Positions 26,313-38,015 of a stretch of 64,000 nt of DNA are shown one piece after another. Numbering within the stretch: position 1 is the first letter of the stretch; each line of letters opens with the position of its first letter. Location: the NCBI RefSeq assembly GCF_963678635.1, contig NC_087064.1, positions 49,895,346 to 49,959,345 on the forward strand. Reading direction: 5' to 3'. The position numbers and the translations under genes were made by a program. The notes under the pieces are model-generated. The model was not told the origin of the DNA. It was given only the letters and a program-made list of their open reading frames with translations, and did no database searches. This stretch comes from Symsagittifera roscoffensis (lineage: Eukaryota > Xenacoelomorpha > Acoela > Convolutidae).

Positions 26313-27589
26313 GAAAATATTTTACTTCTTCTCCAAGTCTCCTCTGATTGAGAGTCTGTTTTTGGCATCCTGGCAAAATCCAGTGCCATTTTCCATTTAG
26401 TCACCCATCTGCATTTGCTGACCTAGTGTCCGTTTTTGATGGTCTCGAATGCTGGGACTTTCTTGGTTACTCCATACAATTTCCGTGCTTTTAATTCCTC
26501 TCGTCTTGCGCCTTCCAAATGTTCCACAATTTTCCAACTTTTCTTCTTGGCTTATTTCATTTGCTGCAAATAGGTTAGGTATTCCGGAGGGAATTGAATC
26601 TTCATGTTTTGTAAAACTCGTATTTATTCATTTGCACCACTGGTTGCTGGTGACTTGTAGTTCCTGATGTCTTACTTGATCTTCTTCACTGATGTTTTCT
26701 TTGTTGATTGTAGCCTCCATAATGTACCGCATCATCACCAATTCTTTTTTTTCTCGGTTCGGTCTCTATGCCACTTCTCCTGTGTTAGGGCTCACTACAA
26801 TGTCTTTTGGTCTTCCTTGTTTCGTTTGTTTTTGTTGTTATTGGGCATCTTGGTTCAATCTTTGGCCAGTTGATATTCTTGATGTTTTATTTTTCACCAC
26901 TATCCGGGCCCATTCAGTTTACATCTCTGGTATTTCGGATTGATCTATGCTATCCAACTCTTGGTCTGGGATTGTCGTGTTGAGCTTCTTAGCTGCTCTT
27001 TCTGGGATTTGTCTGGTAATTTTTAGTTTTAACTTTTCTTTGAAGTCCTTTTTCTGTAAGGTCTGTCGCTCCTTGACTGTCGCTCTTTTCGGGGGCCGAT
27101 CCTGTTTTCTATCACTTTGAAGCACTGTATGATGGACTACGCAACTGTTGTCATCGATCTTGCTAAGTTTTTCATATCCCAATGGTCTCACAATGGTTAT
27201 ACATTTACTGGCTCCGTATGGGGTTTTGGGTGGTTGCTGGGAAGTGATTGTAATTTCCGGTATTGTTTTATTTCATCTCCGTTTTTTGTCAAACTCTTTC
27301 GTTCTCTCTGGTCCTAACCATTAGAACTTTAAAATGTATTCTTTCCGTTTGTCTTTGTTTTGGCGTAGTTCGCAAAGGTTATCCTCATGTAATTATCATA
27401 TCATTAAGGAATTTTGAGTATCTATTTGCAGGCCCAGCATAATCAGATAAAGTTTTATCCGTTCCTTTTCCATAAATATGTAAAAAAAGGAACAACTTTT
27501 TATACTTTTCGAAAACTCCGACAAATAACTCTTTCAAAATAATCTCAAAATCACTTACTGTTTCTGGCTTCTGTTAAACTTGTTTCGAA

Positions 27590-28435
27590 CTGTACATACT
27601 CTGACACTATTTTCTTGTTCTGTTTGTTCTATTTTGACAGCATTCGTTCCGAGTGAGCCTTCTATCTCATAAAGTTCTATTACGTCGGAAATTTCAGCTC
27701 TGATACAAGGTGTTTTGTTTACTCGATGCGCTTGAACTTTAAACATGTCAATGTTCTTCAGTCTGATGTTCTCCATCTTCAAATTTCGAAATTGTAATCA
27801 AGGGCCAGATGTTGCCTGTTTTTCTGATTCGAGATGTTTATGAAAATTATAAAAGGTTGCTTTAATCTGTCTCTAACATTTAATGTTCTTGTGATGGGTG
27901 TTAGATGAGGTTGCCGGGTCTGTTGGTGCCCATTCATCTGCTTATTTGACTCTGGTAAAGTGTGCATGTATAATTCTTTTTTCATGGTTTATCATGATGT
28001 TTGCACAATCCCCATGCTTCATCCATGCTTTACGCATGCTTTATTCTCTACTCCATGCTTTATCAAGACTTTTATCATAATGTTTGCACTAACACTACTT
28101 TTGCAGGACCTAACCATGTTTCGTTTTCAGAAAATGTTTTTTTATTATTACCACATCACGTGGTTTTAATTTATTGAAGGTTGACATTCACTCTTCCTTT
28201 TAGTTTTTCTCTCGTTTTCAGCATTAACAAATGCTTTCCTAATTGCTCTTGTTGTGTTGAGATGTCTTTTTAAGTTATTGAATTTCTTGTGCTCTTGCAT
28301 TATCCAAACACTTTGAATATTCCTCTTGATTTATTTTGTTAATCGCAGGATTTGCTAAGTTCACTCTTCGGAAAGATGATACGTCTTATACGTCAAGCAG
28401 CATGTTCTTTGGCAAAATAGCCTATGTTAATTACT
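27590..28435. repeat. Internal ~0.85-kb direct repeat, copy 1
   Basis: Copy 1 of a tandem duplication inside the decayed element. It shares 'acatactctgac', 'cgttccgagtgagcct', 'cagtctgatgttctccatct', 'gtgatgggtgttagatga' and 'acatcacgtggttt' with copy 2. It contains a short 'catgctttat' repeat (about 28,010-28,065) missing from copy 2. Confidence 0.8.
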
Positions 28436-28480
28436 TTTTTTGTTTCTGATTTTTTTTTCAATCTTGATCTTGATCCGGTT

Positions 28481-29227
28481 TTTACATACTCTGACGCTAG
28501 TTTTTCGTTCTGTTTTACTCTATTACGACAGCTTTCGTTCCGAGTGAGCCTAATATCTCATATGTTGCGTCAGTTCAGGAAATTTCGACTTTGGTGTAAG
28601 GCGTTTTGTTTACTTGATCCACTTGAACTTGAAAGATGTCAATATTCCCCAGTCTGATGTTCTCCATCTTCCATTTCTCTAATTGAAGATTCGAGCTGTT
28701 CATGACAATCAAAACAGGATGCAGTGGTCTGGCTCTAAAATTTCATATCTTTGTGATGGGTGTTAGATGAGACTACCGCGTCTTTTGGTGCCCATTCTTC
28801 TGCAAATTTGACTCTGGTATACTCTGCATGTACAATTATTTTTCCATGTCTTAGAATGACGTTTGCACAATTGCAAATATCACTACTTTTGCTGGACTTA
28901 ACCATATGTTTTTTTCGTAATTTTTCTATGTTATCTTACAACATCACGTGGTTTAAACGTTTTGAAGGTTAACTTTGACTCTTCTTTATTAGCTTTTCTC
29001 TCGTTTTCAGCCCCATCAAATTCTTCCCTAATGGCTTAAATCGTGCTGAGATGTTTTTTTTAGGTTACTGAGCGTCTTGTGTTCTTGCGTTATCCGAACA
29101 CTTTGAAAATTCCTCTTGGTTTTTTGTGCTAATTGCAGGATTTGTAATGTACACTCTCTGGAAAGATGACACACATTTACGTCATGCAGCATCTTCTATG
29201 TCATAATAGCATATGTTAGAATTACGC
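28481..29227. repeat. Internal ~0.85-kb direct repeat, copy 2
   Basis: Copy 2 lies about 890 bp downstream of copy 1 and is clearly diverged, with indels and a lost 'catgctttat' block. The duplication is therefore old, comparable in age to the decay of the element. Confidence 0.8.
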
Positions 29228-30383
29228 CGTTGTTCTTAATCACACTGTGGTCATTTTACTTTTCTTCATGATGATTTTGAGTATCTCATTTTGTCTCTCT
29301 AGTACCCTAGAAAAAAGAGCATAACCTGCTGTGGTGTTTTTTTTGCATCCGAATCATGAATTCATTAGTAACATGTGATCATTGTTAAATTCTCCCCCGA
29401 AGTTCTGCAGAATTGTTTGAAGAGCCAAATTTCCTGAACTAACTCATAATTTTGGCACTCAATATGTTTTTAGGTTCTTTTGATGTCATACATGCGTCTA
29501 CACTCAGTATCGAGAATTCATTCACCATATGCAATATATAAAATTTTATCTTGTATAGTGTCAATCCACTCAGTCAGATCTATTGCTTTACTTTGATTAA
29601 AATCAATACTTATTTGGGTTGAGAATTTGTTAATCTTTCTGACTCTGATTGATGTTTGCACATTCATTGCACGTGTGCCCAATTTTTTGAATCTATTCTT
29701 CGATTTGTTCGTATGATCGTGATGAACTCTCGGTAACCAAGGAGTTGTCAATAAAGTTTCCTAATTTCTCATAGGATTTTTATCCAAATCTCATGCGTAA
29801 ACCGGCAATCCTCTTCAGATTAGTTCTTTGATTCACTATCCTATCAGTAAAATAGAGATTTTCAATCATTTTTCCAGTTACTGATGCTCTAATTGCTTTT
29901 TGTGATAAAATTCTACTTTCTTTATCGATGACCTGTTTCTCTTCTCGAAATTGGGAAGCTGTAAATTTCTTTGAGATTTATCGTCCAATTTCTATTACTG
30001 AGTCGTTTTTCTGATGCTTGAATACCAAATAGACATGGAATGTCATCAGCAATGACCTATATCTTAAGTGCCAAACAGTCGCGGGTAAATGCATTAGGCA
30101 TATCGCTCTGATAGTATCACCTCTTCCTTATTCGAAACTGTGGTCGCTTTCTTGATAGATATCACAGTTTTTGCTGGGTCAATTATAAATTTTGGTCATT
30201 TTGATGTTCTTTCGTATCAATCAATTTTTGATTTTTTTTCACCTGAGAAATGGATTTTATTCAAATACCACAATGGCGATATGTCTTGCTCTTGGTCTTT
30301 CGATTGTTTTTCTGGAGTGTTGTTCTTGGTCAACGTGTTTTGATAATTCGTTTCTTCTATACTCTGTTCATTTTTTTCCGAAT

Positions 30384-30890
30384 TTAAATCAGTCTGTTGG
30401 TATCTACTTCCATATGCATTGTTTTGTTGGTAACTTGTGCACCTGCTGTTGTAGTGGTTGCTGTTATACCAAGATCTTCCTCTACAATTTCCTCTCTGCT
30501 GTTCAGGTTTTCTGCAGTTAATGGGAGAGTGTTATCTACTCCACAGTTGTAACCTTTAATGGTGTTTTGTTGACTCTTCCCCTGAATTTCCACCTCCTCT
30601 GTTTCTAGAAGACCCTTGAATTAACATGACGTCCCCTGTGTCTGTTCGCTGGTGGCTGTGACTCTCCTAATAGTGTGTTCTATGGTGGTCGGGTCAATTT
30701 GATCATCTCTGGATTTGTTTTTTGGCGACACTTTCTTGTTTCTGCTTTGTACTTTATTTAGTATTGGAACATCACATTAGTGTGATACAGTAAAGCGACG
30801 TATTTTTTTTCCTTTATTCTCCGTTGTTGATAGCAACGGATTCGGCAGCATGTATTCATCCAGTACGCGTATGGGATTATCTACCCGTCA
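30384..30890 (-). pseudogene. Broken ORF of the decayed element
   Basis: A single minus-strand frame stays coherent in composition over about 170 codons, interrupted by two TAA stops (about 30,782 and 30,621). It begins near NPIRVLDEYMLPNPLL and ends in a Thr/Ala/Glu-rich tail. It is hydrophilic, as expected for an N-terminal Gag region or an accessory protein, but no domain is recognised. Confidence 0.35.
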
Positions 30891-31440
30891 CTGTTTCACT
30901 GTCTTATGCCATATCTTTTTCTGGTTTTTGAATGCCGTTCATTACATTATGTTATGAGCTGTTTCGTTTCGTTGGGCTAAGTTCTGAAGTTGTGTTGTCA
31001 TCCTCTTCAACTGTGTCTTTAATAAATCAATTTGTGTTCTTTGATTCTGGCCTCCTGATTAATTCAGTGCCGAATGGTCAGTGTCCCCACTATCTCATGG
31101 CTGGTCGAGCTGCTTGTGGATACACTTACTTGAGGACAAAAGTTTTTTCTCACACTGACTAGATAAACTAATCATTGTTTCTAGCCATTAGTTTTCTTTC
31201 TTGTTAGATTGGTCGTAAAAAAATCTGATGGAAATCGAAGTTTTACATTTGTTTCATCCAGTTGTTTTTATTAAACTTCACATCTACTACAAGTTCTTCG
31301 ACCTTCGTGGCATGTTTGTGAAATTTCTGTGGTTTATCTGCTGCAGTGGCCAGTTCAAGTTGAGTTGTTTCATCAGAATTTTGGAGTTTAATCATAATCA
31401 TAATAGTCATGAAATTGTTTCCAATCTAGGATTACCATAA

Positions 31441-32088
31441 TATAACAGGGTTATTACACCATTTCAAAGCCTATTGAAATGTTAGTGTCATTTTTTGAAC
31501 AAACTGTATTTTCAATTGAAAGTCAAGAAATATTGCATGCTCAAATGTGTGTTCTTAAGTTTTTTTGAAATCTTGAAATTCCAATTGAATCACGCTCAAA
31601 ATGGCCAAGTATAAAAAAAATTTCATTTATCGACAAACGACGTTTAATCGAATCGCATAATATGAATCGCGTTTATAAATATATTTAATCGAATCGCGTT
31701 TATAAATATATAGATTGGGACGACGCCATTTTATATCCTGAAAGAACATTTTTTTGGTGCCTCAAGGTTGTTTTTCTGAGTCTTAGGGTATCCTGAGTCG
31801 ATAATAAATCTTGCAGGTTTTGTTGATAAGTGTGAGGTCATTTGAGTACTCGCAGATAACCCTTGAATGGGGTTGATATAGATGACTTCTAGACAGGGCA
31901 ATGTTTTTGAGTGATTGCTAAAAGATGTCTTCAGATATTTTGAAAGAAAACTTTGGTCTATGATTTTTTTTCCAAAATAAGAGGCGATTTCTGCTGTTTT
32001 TGACTAGCACTGCAATGATAAAAAAGAATGGGGTGTAGGGTTGTTGTGTTTCCGTGTTTTGACTTAATTGATAAAAAAGTTGCATCAG
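31441..32088. other. No gene; short 30-bp duplication
   Basis: AT-rich intron-like DNA. At 31,645-31,715 'tttaatcgaatcgc' and 'gcgtttataaatatat' are each repeated. Nothing else is recognised. Confidence 0.5.
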
Positions 32089-32191
32089 GCCAAGATGCGT
32101 AAGTTGAAGTATGCGACAAGTGTGGAGAAGAAGAACTCTCTCAACTGTGACCTGGAGAAGGGGCAGAAATGCATGCTGTCCAAACTACAAG
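32089..32191 (+). CDS. Internal exon of plus-strand host gene
   Basis: A 103-nt exon between acceptor tgcatcag and donor AAG|gtttgg. It is open in the frame predicted by the previous exon and reads AKMRKLKYATSVEKKN near its start, then a Cys-containing segment ending LSKLQ plus one nucleotide. It is richer in G and C than its surroundings. Lys and Glu dominate, suggesting a soluble helical region. No family is recognised. The last nucleotide pairs with the first two of the exon at 35,644 to make a codon. Confidence 0.65.
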
Positions 32192-32740
32192 GTTTGGAAA
32201 CACAATTTAACAATTACATACAGCACCATGGCCATTAAAAAAGGAGAATAAGGCAAATCAAATATTTGAAGAGAAGCTTAGTTAAATTTTTAAAGAAAGC
32301 TTCACTGGAGCTTGACTATACAATTGATTTCAGTTGGGCAAACTGAATTCTCTTACATAGCGTGGTGAGGGAAATTTGTTAAGATTTTGTTTTCTTTTTT
32401 CTTTTAGTTTTTTTAACAGCATGACATACTCCCTGGACCTTAAGGGTCTGCCTTGTTAATCATGGTTGCTAGAGGCGTACAAAGGATTAAATGCAAATCA
32501 AATTTTTGCATCAAAATTTCATTTTGCCTCAGGTATCGAGTATTTGCGGATTTGCTCAGGCCCAATTCGAAACATTTCTGATTAAGGTGTTGTTCTTCAT
32601 GCAGTCGTTGTAGGATTTTTTAAGCCGCATCTTAAACAATTTTTTTGTAAAGCCTCAAAGGCAATCATTGTTAACAGGGGTCAAAAATAAACCAATATGA
32701 CCAATTATAAATGCAAAATTCAGACCATGATATTGATCAT

Positions 32741-33180
32741 CAGGGGCAGATTTAGGGGGAAGGGGCGGGGGGGGGGAATCGGACGCCTCCACCCTCCTCG
32801 GGGATTCGACCCCCTGCCAACCCAAAGGGTCTCCCCTTTGATACTTTTTCAGAAATCCATTTTGGCCGACCGACCCTAAAATTTTTCTAAAAGCGCCTTG
32901 GGCGTGAATATATACTAACTTTGAGGGGGAGCGCGCGCCAAAAAAAACGCGATTTTTTGTCAAAATTTTTCAAAAAGTGCCCAAAAACGGCCTTTTTGAC
33001 TGTTTTTTCAAAAATTTTCCTGCGGCGCAGAAAATTTTTTGCCAAAATAGGGGCAAAAAAGTGCTTTGGGAGAGCTTGAAAAGTCAATTTGCTCGACCTA
33101 AAAAAAAAGGTCGTCAAAATTTTCGATTTTATTTTGAAAAATCGCCCCCCCCCCTCGAGAAAATCCTAGATCCGCCCCTG
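32741..33180. mobile_element. hAT-like MITE with perfect 8-bp target duplication
   Basis: A 440-bp element with ends CAGGGGCAGATTTAG and CTAGATCCGCCCCTG (imperfect terminal inverted repeats), flanked by the 8-bp duplication TTGATCAT at 32,733-32,740 and 33,181-33,188. CAG-type ends with 8-bp duplications are the hallmark of hAT transposons. There is no transposase, so the short ORFs inside are incidental. Best preserved of three copies, inside an intron of the host gene. Confidence 0.88.
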
Positions 33181-33723
33181 TTGATCATAATGTCAATATA
33201 CTCGATTTTTTCATCAATCTATATACTGAATATCAATACTTTTGTCGAATTAATCTCTCTTGATTGATTTTTATTGAAGACAAAATCGGTTGTAATCCAT
33301 TAAAAACAATCATATTCCACTTTCTTTCAATTACCAAATCAATTATGGAATGAAGGCTTCCCTGAACCAATTTGGAACGATTTCTAAGAACGATTAAATC
33401 CCCGATAGCGCCTAATATATCTCGAGTCAATTGTCTCAAATTGGCCGAAATGGTGAGCTTCAAACCCCTATAGCTTTACGAAAACTGATCACAGGTGAAA
33501 TATATTTTCAAATTTAAGCTCAGGAAAACAACAGCTTTTGAATGATATAAAAAATTCCGTCAAAAATGGCTAGTTAAAAGGTCGAAATTTGTGAAGAAAA
33601 AAACACACCCCGAGCACAAACATTCCGTTACTTTCGTTACGAAAGTCGGAACAAAAACTTCGAAACTTTTGCGTACATTACATCAATACCATCTTAAAAA
33701 TTTTAATATTGAAATTAAAATTG

Positions 33724-33955
33724 TGAAGGTTAAAATCTAATTTAAATTGATTTTAATCAATTATTTCGCACTTTTGTATATGCTGATTATAGGATTACAG
33801 TATAACTGATTATGATTCATGTTCGCCATCCCTGTTCGCCATCCCCGTATAGGTGTGCCATCCCCGTTCCTAAATCTGCTACTGATTGTTAACAAAATTT
33901 AAAAAGCGATAAAAACTCTCACTTTTTGTGCAATTTATTATTGAAATTGAATTTT
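33724..33955. repeat. ~230-bp dispersed repeat, copy 1
   Basis: Matches 34,749-34,970 over 'ctgattataggattacagta', 'atgattcatgttcgc', 'ccatccccgttcctaaatc' and 'gctactgattg'. The end CCTAAATC(T/C)GCTACTG resembles a worn hAT end, so it may be a relative of the MITEs nearby. Confidence 0.75.
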
Positions 33956-34034
33956 AAAAAAGCTAGTGCAAATATTTAGGTGAAATTGAGGAGGTGGGAG
34001 TAAACTTCTTCAACGATTTTCCTCCTCTCATTCA

Positions 34035-34452
34035 ATTGGCACAGATTTTATCCTACTACAGGTTTGGCCCTATTAATTTAAATAACAGATATCGGCCCAT
34101 ACAGATTTTGTCCTTTATCCAACAGATTTCATCCTGTTTAGGAATTTCAAGGTATTTGCGCATTATTTAGTTAATTGCGTCCTGTTGTGATTTGAAGCAT
34201 TGAATTTGCTTTGTTTATATTTATTGTGAAATGCATTTTTTTTTAAATTACTTGCTTTTGAAAGAGCACACTTTAAAAAAAGTAGGACTTCCAAATTTGT
34301 ACTTCCAATTTTTTACTTCCAAATTTGTGGGACGAAATCTACTGACTTTCAAAAATGTGGTACGAAATCTGTTTGCGCTTTGAAATGGGACGAAATCTGT
34401 TGAAAAAATTCTGGGGCGATATCTGTCATGGGACGAAATGCGTCACAGCCCA
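34035..34452. mobile_element. Foldback-type element with 8-bp target duplication
   Basis: Each arm contains several copies of the motif ACAGATTTCGTCCC or worn versions of it, in opposite orientation: left arm about 34,040-34,135, right arm about 34,330-34,445. CTCATTCA flanks both ends (34,027-34,034 and 34,453-34,460). It has no ORF. Multiple internal motif copies in inverted arms resemble foldback MITEs. The family is uncertain. Confidence 0.6.
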
Positions 34453-34748
34453 CTCATTCAGCCATTAAAAAGTCACCCTTATCAAACATTTATATTCTAT
34501 CACTTCCATCACTCCTCTTGAACGTGAAGAGTGGTTATTGGAAGAATGGCAATTGTGCTAAAAATCAAATAAAATGTTACACTGCTCTGACATGAAAAAA
34601 AAACAGAATATTTAAATATAAAAGCTAACGTGAAACGTAAGAATAAATGAAACGTAATACGTAGCAATTGCATTGAACTGGAAATGAAACAAGACTGCTC
34701 GTATGATCCGACGGCCTTTTAAGGTCTATGGAGCAGTAATAAAATTGT

Positions 34749-34970
34749 TGAGGTTAAAATTCATTTTTAATGGATTCTAATCAATTACTTTGCAATTTTC
34801 TAAATACTGATTATAGGATTACAGTATAACTGATCATGATTCATGTTCGCTCGGTTTAGGTGGGCCATCCCCGTTCCTAAATCCGCTACTGATTGACAAC
34901 AAAATTTAAAAACGTTTAAAGACCTTCACTTCTTGAGCAATTTACTTATGAAATTGAATTTGAAAATACC
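34749..34970. repeat. ~230-bp dispersed repeat, copy 2
   Basis: Second copy of the repeat at 33,724-33,955, on the same strand and about 1.02 kb away, with the foldback element lying between the two. Confidence 0.75.
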
Positions 34971-35109
34971 TTATAGTGCAGTCAAAATTTTCAGGGCTTT
35001 GCCTTGATAAGAGCAGATTTGCTTCATCACCTAGCTAAAATCTACGCATGAGCGTTACAAAAAAACTCAACAAAACTCAACAAAATTCGCTCATCAAAAC
35101 ACCTAAACG

Positions 35110-35477
35110 CACCAACGGATTTAGGGGGGATTTTCAGGGATTCGAACCCCTGTTGACCCAAAGGATCCCCCTTTGAACTATTTTGAGATATCCATTTTTG
35201 GCTGACTGTTCCCAAAATTTCTTCAAGGTCGCCTTGGGCGCCAAATGACGCTAACTTTGAGAGGCGAGGGCGCACCGAAAAGACACAATTTTTTTTGTCA
35301 AAATTTTCCAAAAAGTACCTAAAAACGCCCTTTTTGGCCTTTTTTTTTAAAAAAAATTTGCCTGCGGCCCTGAGCATTTGGTCGAAATGGGGTCTTTATA
35401 GTGAATTGGTACAGATCAACAAATTTTTGATTTTTTTTGAAAACCTGCCCCACTCGAGAAAATCATAGAACCGCCCG
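35110..35477. mobile_element. hAT-like MITE, diverged copy
   Basis: Colinear with 32,741-33,180 ('gattcgaacccctg', 'aaaggatccccctttgaac', 'gccttgggcgcc', 'ctcgagaaaatcatagaacc') but shorter (368 bp). The flanks CCTAAACG (35,102-35,109) and TCTAAACG (35,478-35,485) are a target duplication with one mismatch. Confidence 0.75.
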
Positions 35478-35643
35478 TCTAAACGCCGGGGAAAGTACAC
35501 ATAGGAAAATTTTTAACCAGTCAGCTTTTTAATAGATATCACCTGTTAGTCAAATAATCTATATTTTCCGAGAAAGGTTTTTTTTAGTTTCAGCTAAATT
35601 TTTCAATTATTTCGAGCAAAATTTGATCTGTTGTTTTCCTAAG

Positions 35644-35798
35644 TTCTGGTTCGTCACTTCAAAGATGTCGACAAAGTTGAGAAGATGAACCTCTACTACT
35701 CCTACTCCAAAGTCAACTTTTCTCTACAGCAACTGCAGTCAGCCGAAGAAGCTGGAAACAACGGCTGGTTCTGGAATGTTGGGTTTTTCTCCAAACCA
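35644..35798 (+). CDS. Penultimate exon of plus-strand host gene
   Basis: A 155-nt exon between acceptor gttttcctaag and donor CCA|gtcagt. It is open, with two nucleotides completing the previous codon and the end on a codon boundary. It reads LVRHFKDVDKVEKMNLYYSY, then a Gln-rich helix-like segment, then GNNGWFWNVGFFSKP. The high GC and aromatic-rich ending are unlike the flanking DNA. The family is not recognised. The following intron was only about 0.8 kb before the 18.9-kb retroelement entered it. Confidence 0.7.
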
Positions 35799-36014
35799 GT
35801 CAGTTATTTTCTATTGTAGCGCCTGATTTTTTTCCAATTACTTTTCTAATCCTATAGAATATCTTCTTAAATCAAAATGACGGCAACAATATTATGTAAG
35901 GAGAATAGTACGCCATTTTAAAATTAGGAAGAACATGACCAAATATATCCGCAGCAGCTAAGGTTTTCCCGAACTTCACACTTAATCAATCAAAGGTTTT
36001 GACAACTAATTTAC

Positions 36015-36424
36015 TGAGTTAGGACCGATGGGTATAACTCATAGAGTAATTTCGGATAGGGTACACCGTCTGCTCGTCACGCTATCTTATTTTCGGCCGG
36101 ATAGGTTCGTGCAACTTCTTAGTCTAATACCGATCCTAATCTTACTCTTATACTGTCTAGTCTCAGGTTGTTTAACTAGTCTCTGCTAGGCTCAATAGAT
36201 CTAGGGTATACTGGTTTATTGCGGCTGCTGAAGTACTCGGGAGAGTTCAACTAATTTCTAAGTTAAATTCAAATCTCTCTGGTGCTGAAATTACAAGTAA
36301 TTTCAGCACTTACAAATAAGTGGATTGTTAGTTAGATGGATCATGATTGGTTAATATTAAATACTTTACATTGGTAAAATATCTAATTTATCCAATCATA
36401 AAATGTAGTTTAGATCAGGTTCCA
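36015..36424 (-). repeat. 3' LTR of the giant element
   Basis: It is the 3' LTR because the element reads on the minus strand. It contains AATAAA on the minus strand (36,215-36,220), a plausible poly(A) signal. It also has a perfect 28-bp palindrome, GTGCTGAAATTAC and its complement around a 2-nt centre, at 36,282-36,309, and a wider ATGATTGG...CCAATCAT dyad at about 36,347-36,402. Confidence 0.95.
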
Positions 36425-36431
36425 CCCATCC
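36425..36431 (-). other. Candidate polypurine tract
   Basis: GGATGGG on the minus strand lies directly against the start of the 3' LTR, where plus-strand DNA synthesis is primed. It is short and preceded by CCC, so it is a weak tract identified mainly by position. Confidence 0.4.
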
Positions 36432-36565
36432 GGGTTTTACAGAGTTTTTTAGAATAGTCTTTCTGCAATTCAAAAGATGGATGATGGACGTTGGTATTTG
36501 GCGAACATCTTATTTCTTCTGGGTGTTCTTATTAGAGAAGTCCCAGATTCAATCGTTGTGTCTTC

Positions 36566-36919
36566 TCAAGACAACGACTGGGTTTTCGCAACAAACTCAA
36601 ATCTGATTTCAGAATGGTTGGCTATGTCAGGTTTTTCTGTTTCATTGGTGAGAACTTCTTTGTGTTTGACCTTGTCTGGGAATGGCGTGGAGATTGTGCG
36701 TGGAGGGGATGCCTGGTTACTCGGATCTGTACGTATACTTGAACATCGAGGTGGTCAGTGTTCTAGTTCAATGAAGTCCTTTTCTGCGAAGTCAAGTCGT
36801 ACTCTAAATCCTTTGAGTTGTGATTGTGGGCGGCATATTGATTGTAGTTGGCCATTCTTTCTCGAGTGTAGTAGGGTCGTTTTGTCTTTGGATGTTCGTC
36901 CTTGGTGTTGTATTCTGAT
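36566..36919 (-). pseudogene. 3'-proximal open frame with one stop, unknown
   Basis: A minus-strand frame opens at 36,919 and runs to a TGA at 36,568-36,566, with a single internal TGA at 36,757-36,755. The sequence looks coding: GFRVRLDFAEKDFIELEH before the stop, then a Pro/Ser/Thr-rich region and NHSEIRFEFVAKTQSLS. There is no ATG at its head, so splicing would be needed. The 158-codon ORF on the opposite strand (36,477-36,953) is probably its shadow. No family is recognised; a decayed fifth post-pol gene is possible. Confidence 0.35.
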
Positions 36920-36959
36920 CTATGTATTGCATAATGTAATTTACATTTTATAAAACTTT

Positions 36960-38015
36960 TATTAGTTTAATATTTTTTAATTATGATTTTAGTTAGTTGT
37001 TTTCACAAAAGCTTTTTGTTTTAGTTCAGTTATTTTGAAGAGTTACTCACCCTTGAGTAGCTCTTATTAAAAATAGGAGTATGGTCACAAAGCGTGGATG
37101 TAGCGCGGTGGGTTAGGCCGGCTATAGAGCATGCTCAGGACGTCCTCTCTGGTGGGTTAGGCCAGGAGTGGGAGTATGATTTCGTGCGGTTTCTGTGAGA
37201 GGTCCTGTTATGTGATAACGTTTTATGTTGGGTTTATTGTGGTTTTTCTTATGTTTCGTTGGTTGTGTCCTTTTTTCAAAAATCAAATTGTTTTTGGTAT
37301 GGGTTTGTCTTTCGACTTTTTTGTGTTTTATTATTTCTTTCTTAGACTTTATAATAGTCTTCAAAAGAATAAATTATCCAGTTTTAAACTGGGTTAATCC
37401 GGTTTGGGTACCGTTGGTTTCCTTTTCTTAGTCATGCTGTTATGCTATGTGTTGTGGTGTTTAGTAAGCTGCATTGGTTAGTTTTGTTTAGTATATAATT
37501 CCTTTCCAACCGGGTTAAAGGAAAGTTTGAAACGTGTTATCTTGTGTTAGAGTTATCGAGTGTGAAAGCTTGAAACTGAAATTCATTATTTTAAACAATT
37601 CTTCGTGGGCGAGCTGTGCGAGTTTTGATAGAATTCTTGTGCGAGTGAATGAAAATAGCAAAAGGTTAGTACTGTATTTGTTTCTTATTAATTTACTACA
37701 TAGAATTTTATCTTTACTGCTAGTTGTTGGGGAAAATTAAGTTACAAATTTTCATCATTATTAGATTTACTGCTTGTGGGGGAAAAATTTATAAATTAAT
37801 TTACTGCATTGGTATTATATTTATTTAATTGTTGGTGCAAAAATTTAATAGGGTTTTAAACAGTTTTGAAGAAGTTTGCTATTTTTTATTTTTCTTTTGT
37901 GAATTTTTCAGATGATCTAGGATGAAGGCTAAAATTCTAAAGAAAACATGGATAAAGAATGGTGAGTTTCTAATATTTAAATTAGTTAGTAATATGTATA
38001 ATTCATACTTACCTG
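36960..38015 (-). other. Long 3' untranslated region of the element
   Basis: About 1 kb without a convincing gene. It holds a hairpin, GAGTTACTCA facing TGAGTAGCTC (37,038-37,061), and a repeated GGTGGGTTAGGCC (about 37,108 and 37,151). The ORFs on either strand here have biased composition and no domain. A structured RNA, export or packaging role is speculation. Confidence 0.4.

Larger units (their letters stand above)
25047..31440 (-). mobile_element. Decayed retroelement-like coding region
   Basis: The plus strand is T-rich throughout and the minus strand keeps scattered protein-like segments broken by stops and frameshifts. These are a charged Ser/Glu-rich fragment (25,307-25,047), a Gag-like fragment (26,312-25,980), a Lys/Arg-rich fragment ending a stretch with 'VRPLGYEKLSKIDDNS' (27,250-26,919), a 75-codon fragment (27,782-27,555), and a long broken frame at 30,890-30,384. 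No intact RT or integrase motif was recognised. It occupies the intron between the exons at 23,890 and 32,089. One degraded element or a mosaic of several are both possible. Confidence 0.45.

Noticed and set aside
36477-36953. 158-codon plus-strand ORF in the 3' region of the giant element
   Set aside because: Opposite to all genes of the element and antisense to a coding-like minus-strand frame; no domain.
37105-37160. tRNA-like A-box (tagcgcggtgggttaggc), possible SINE or tRNA gene
   Set aside because: No B box at the right distance and no cloverleaf; the motif is part of a local direct repeat.
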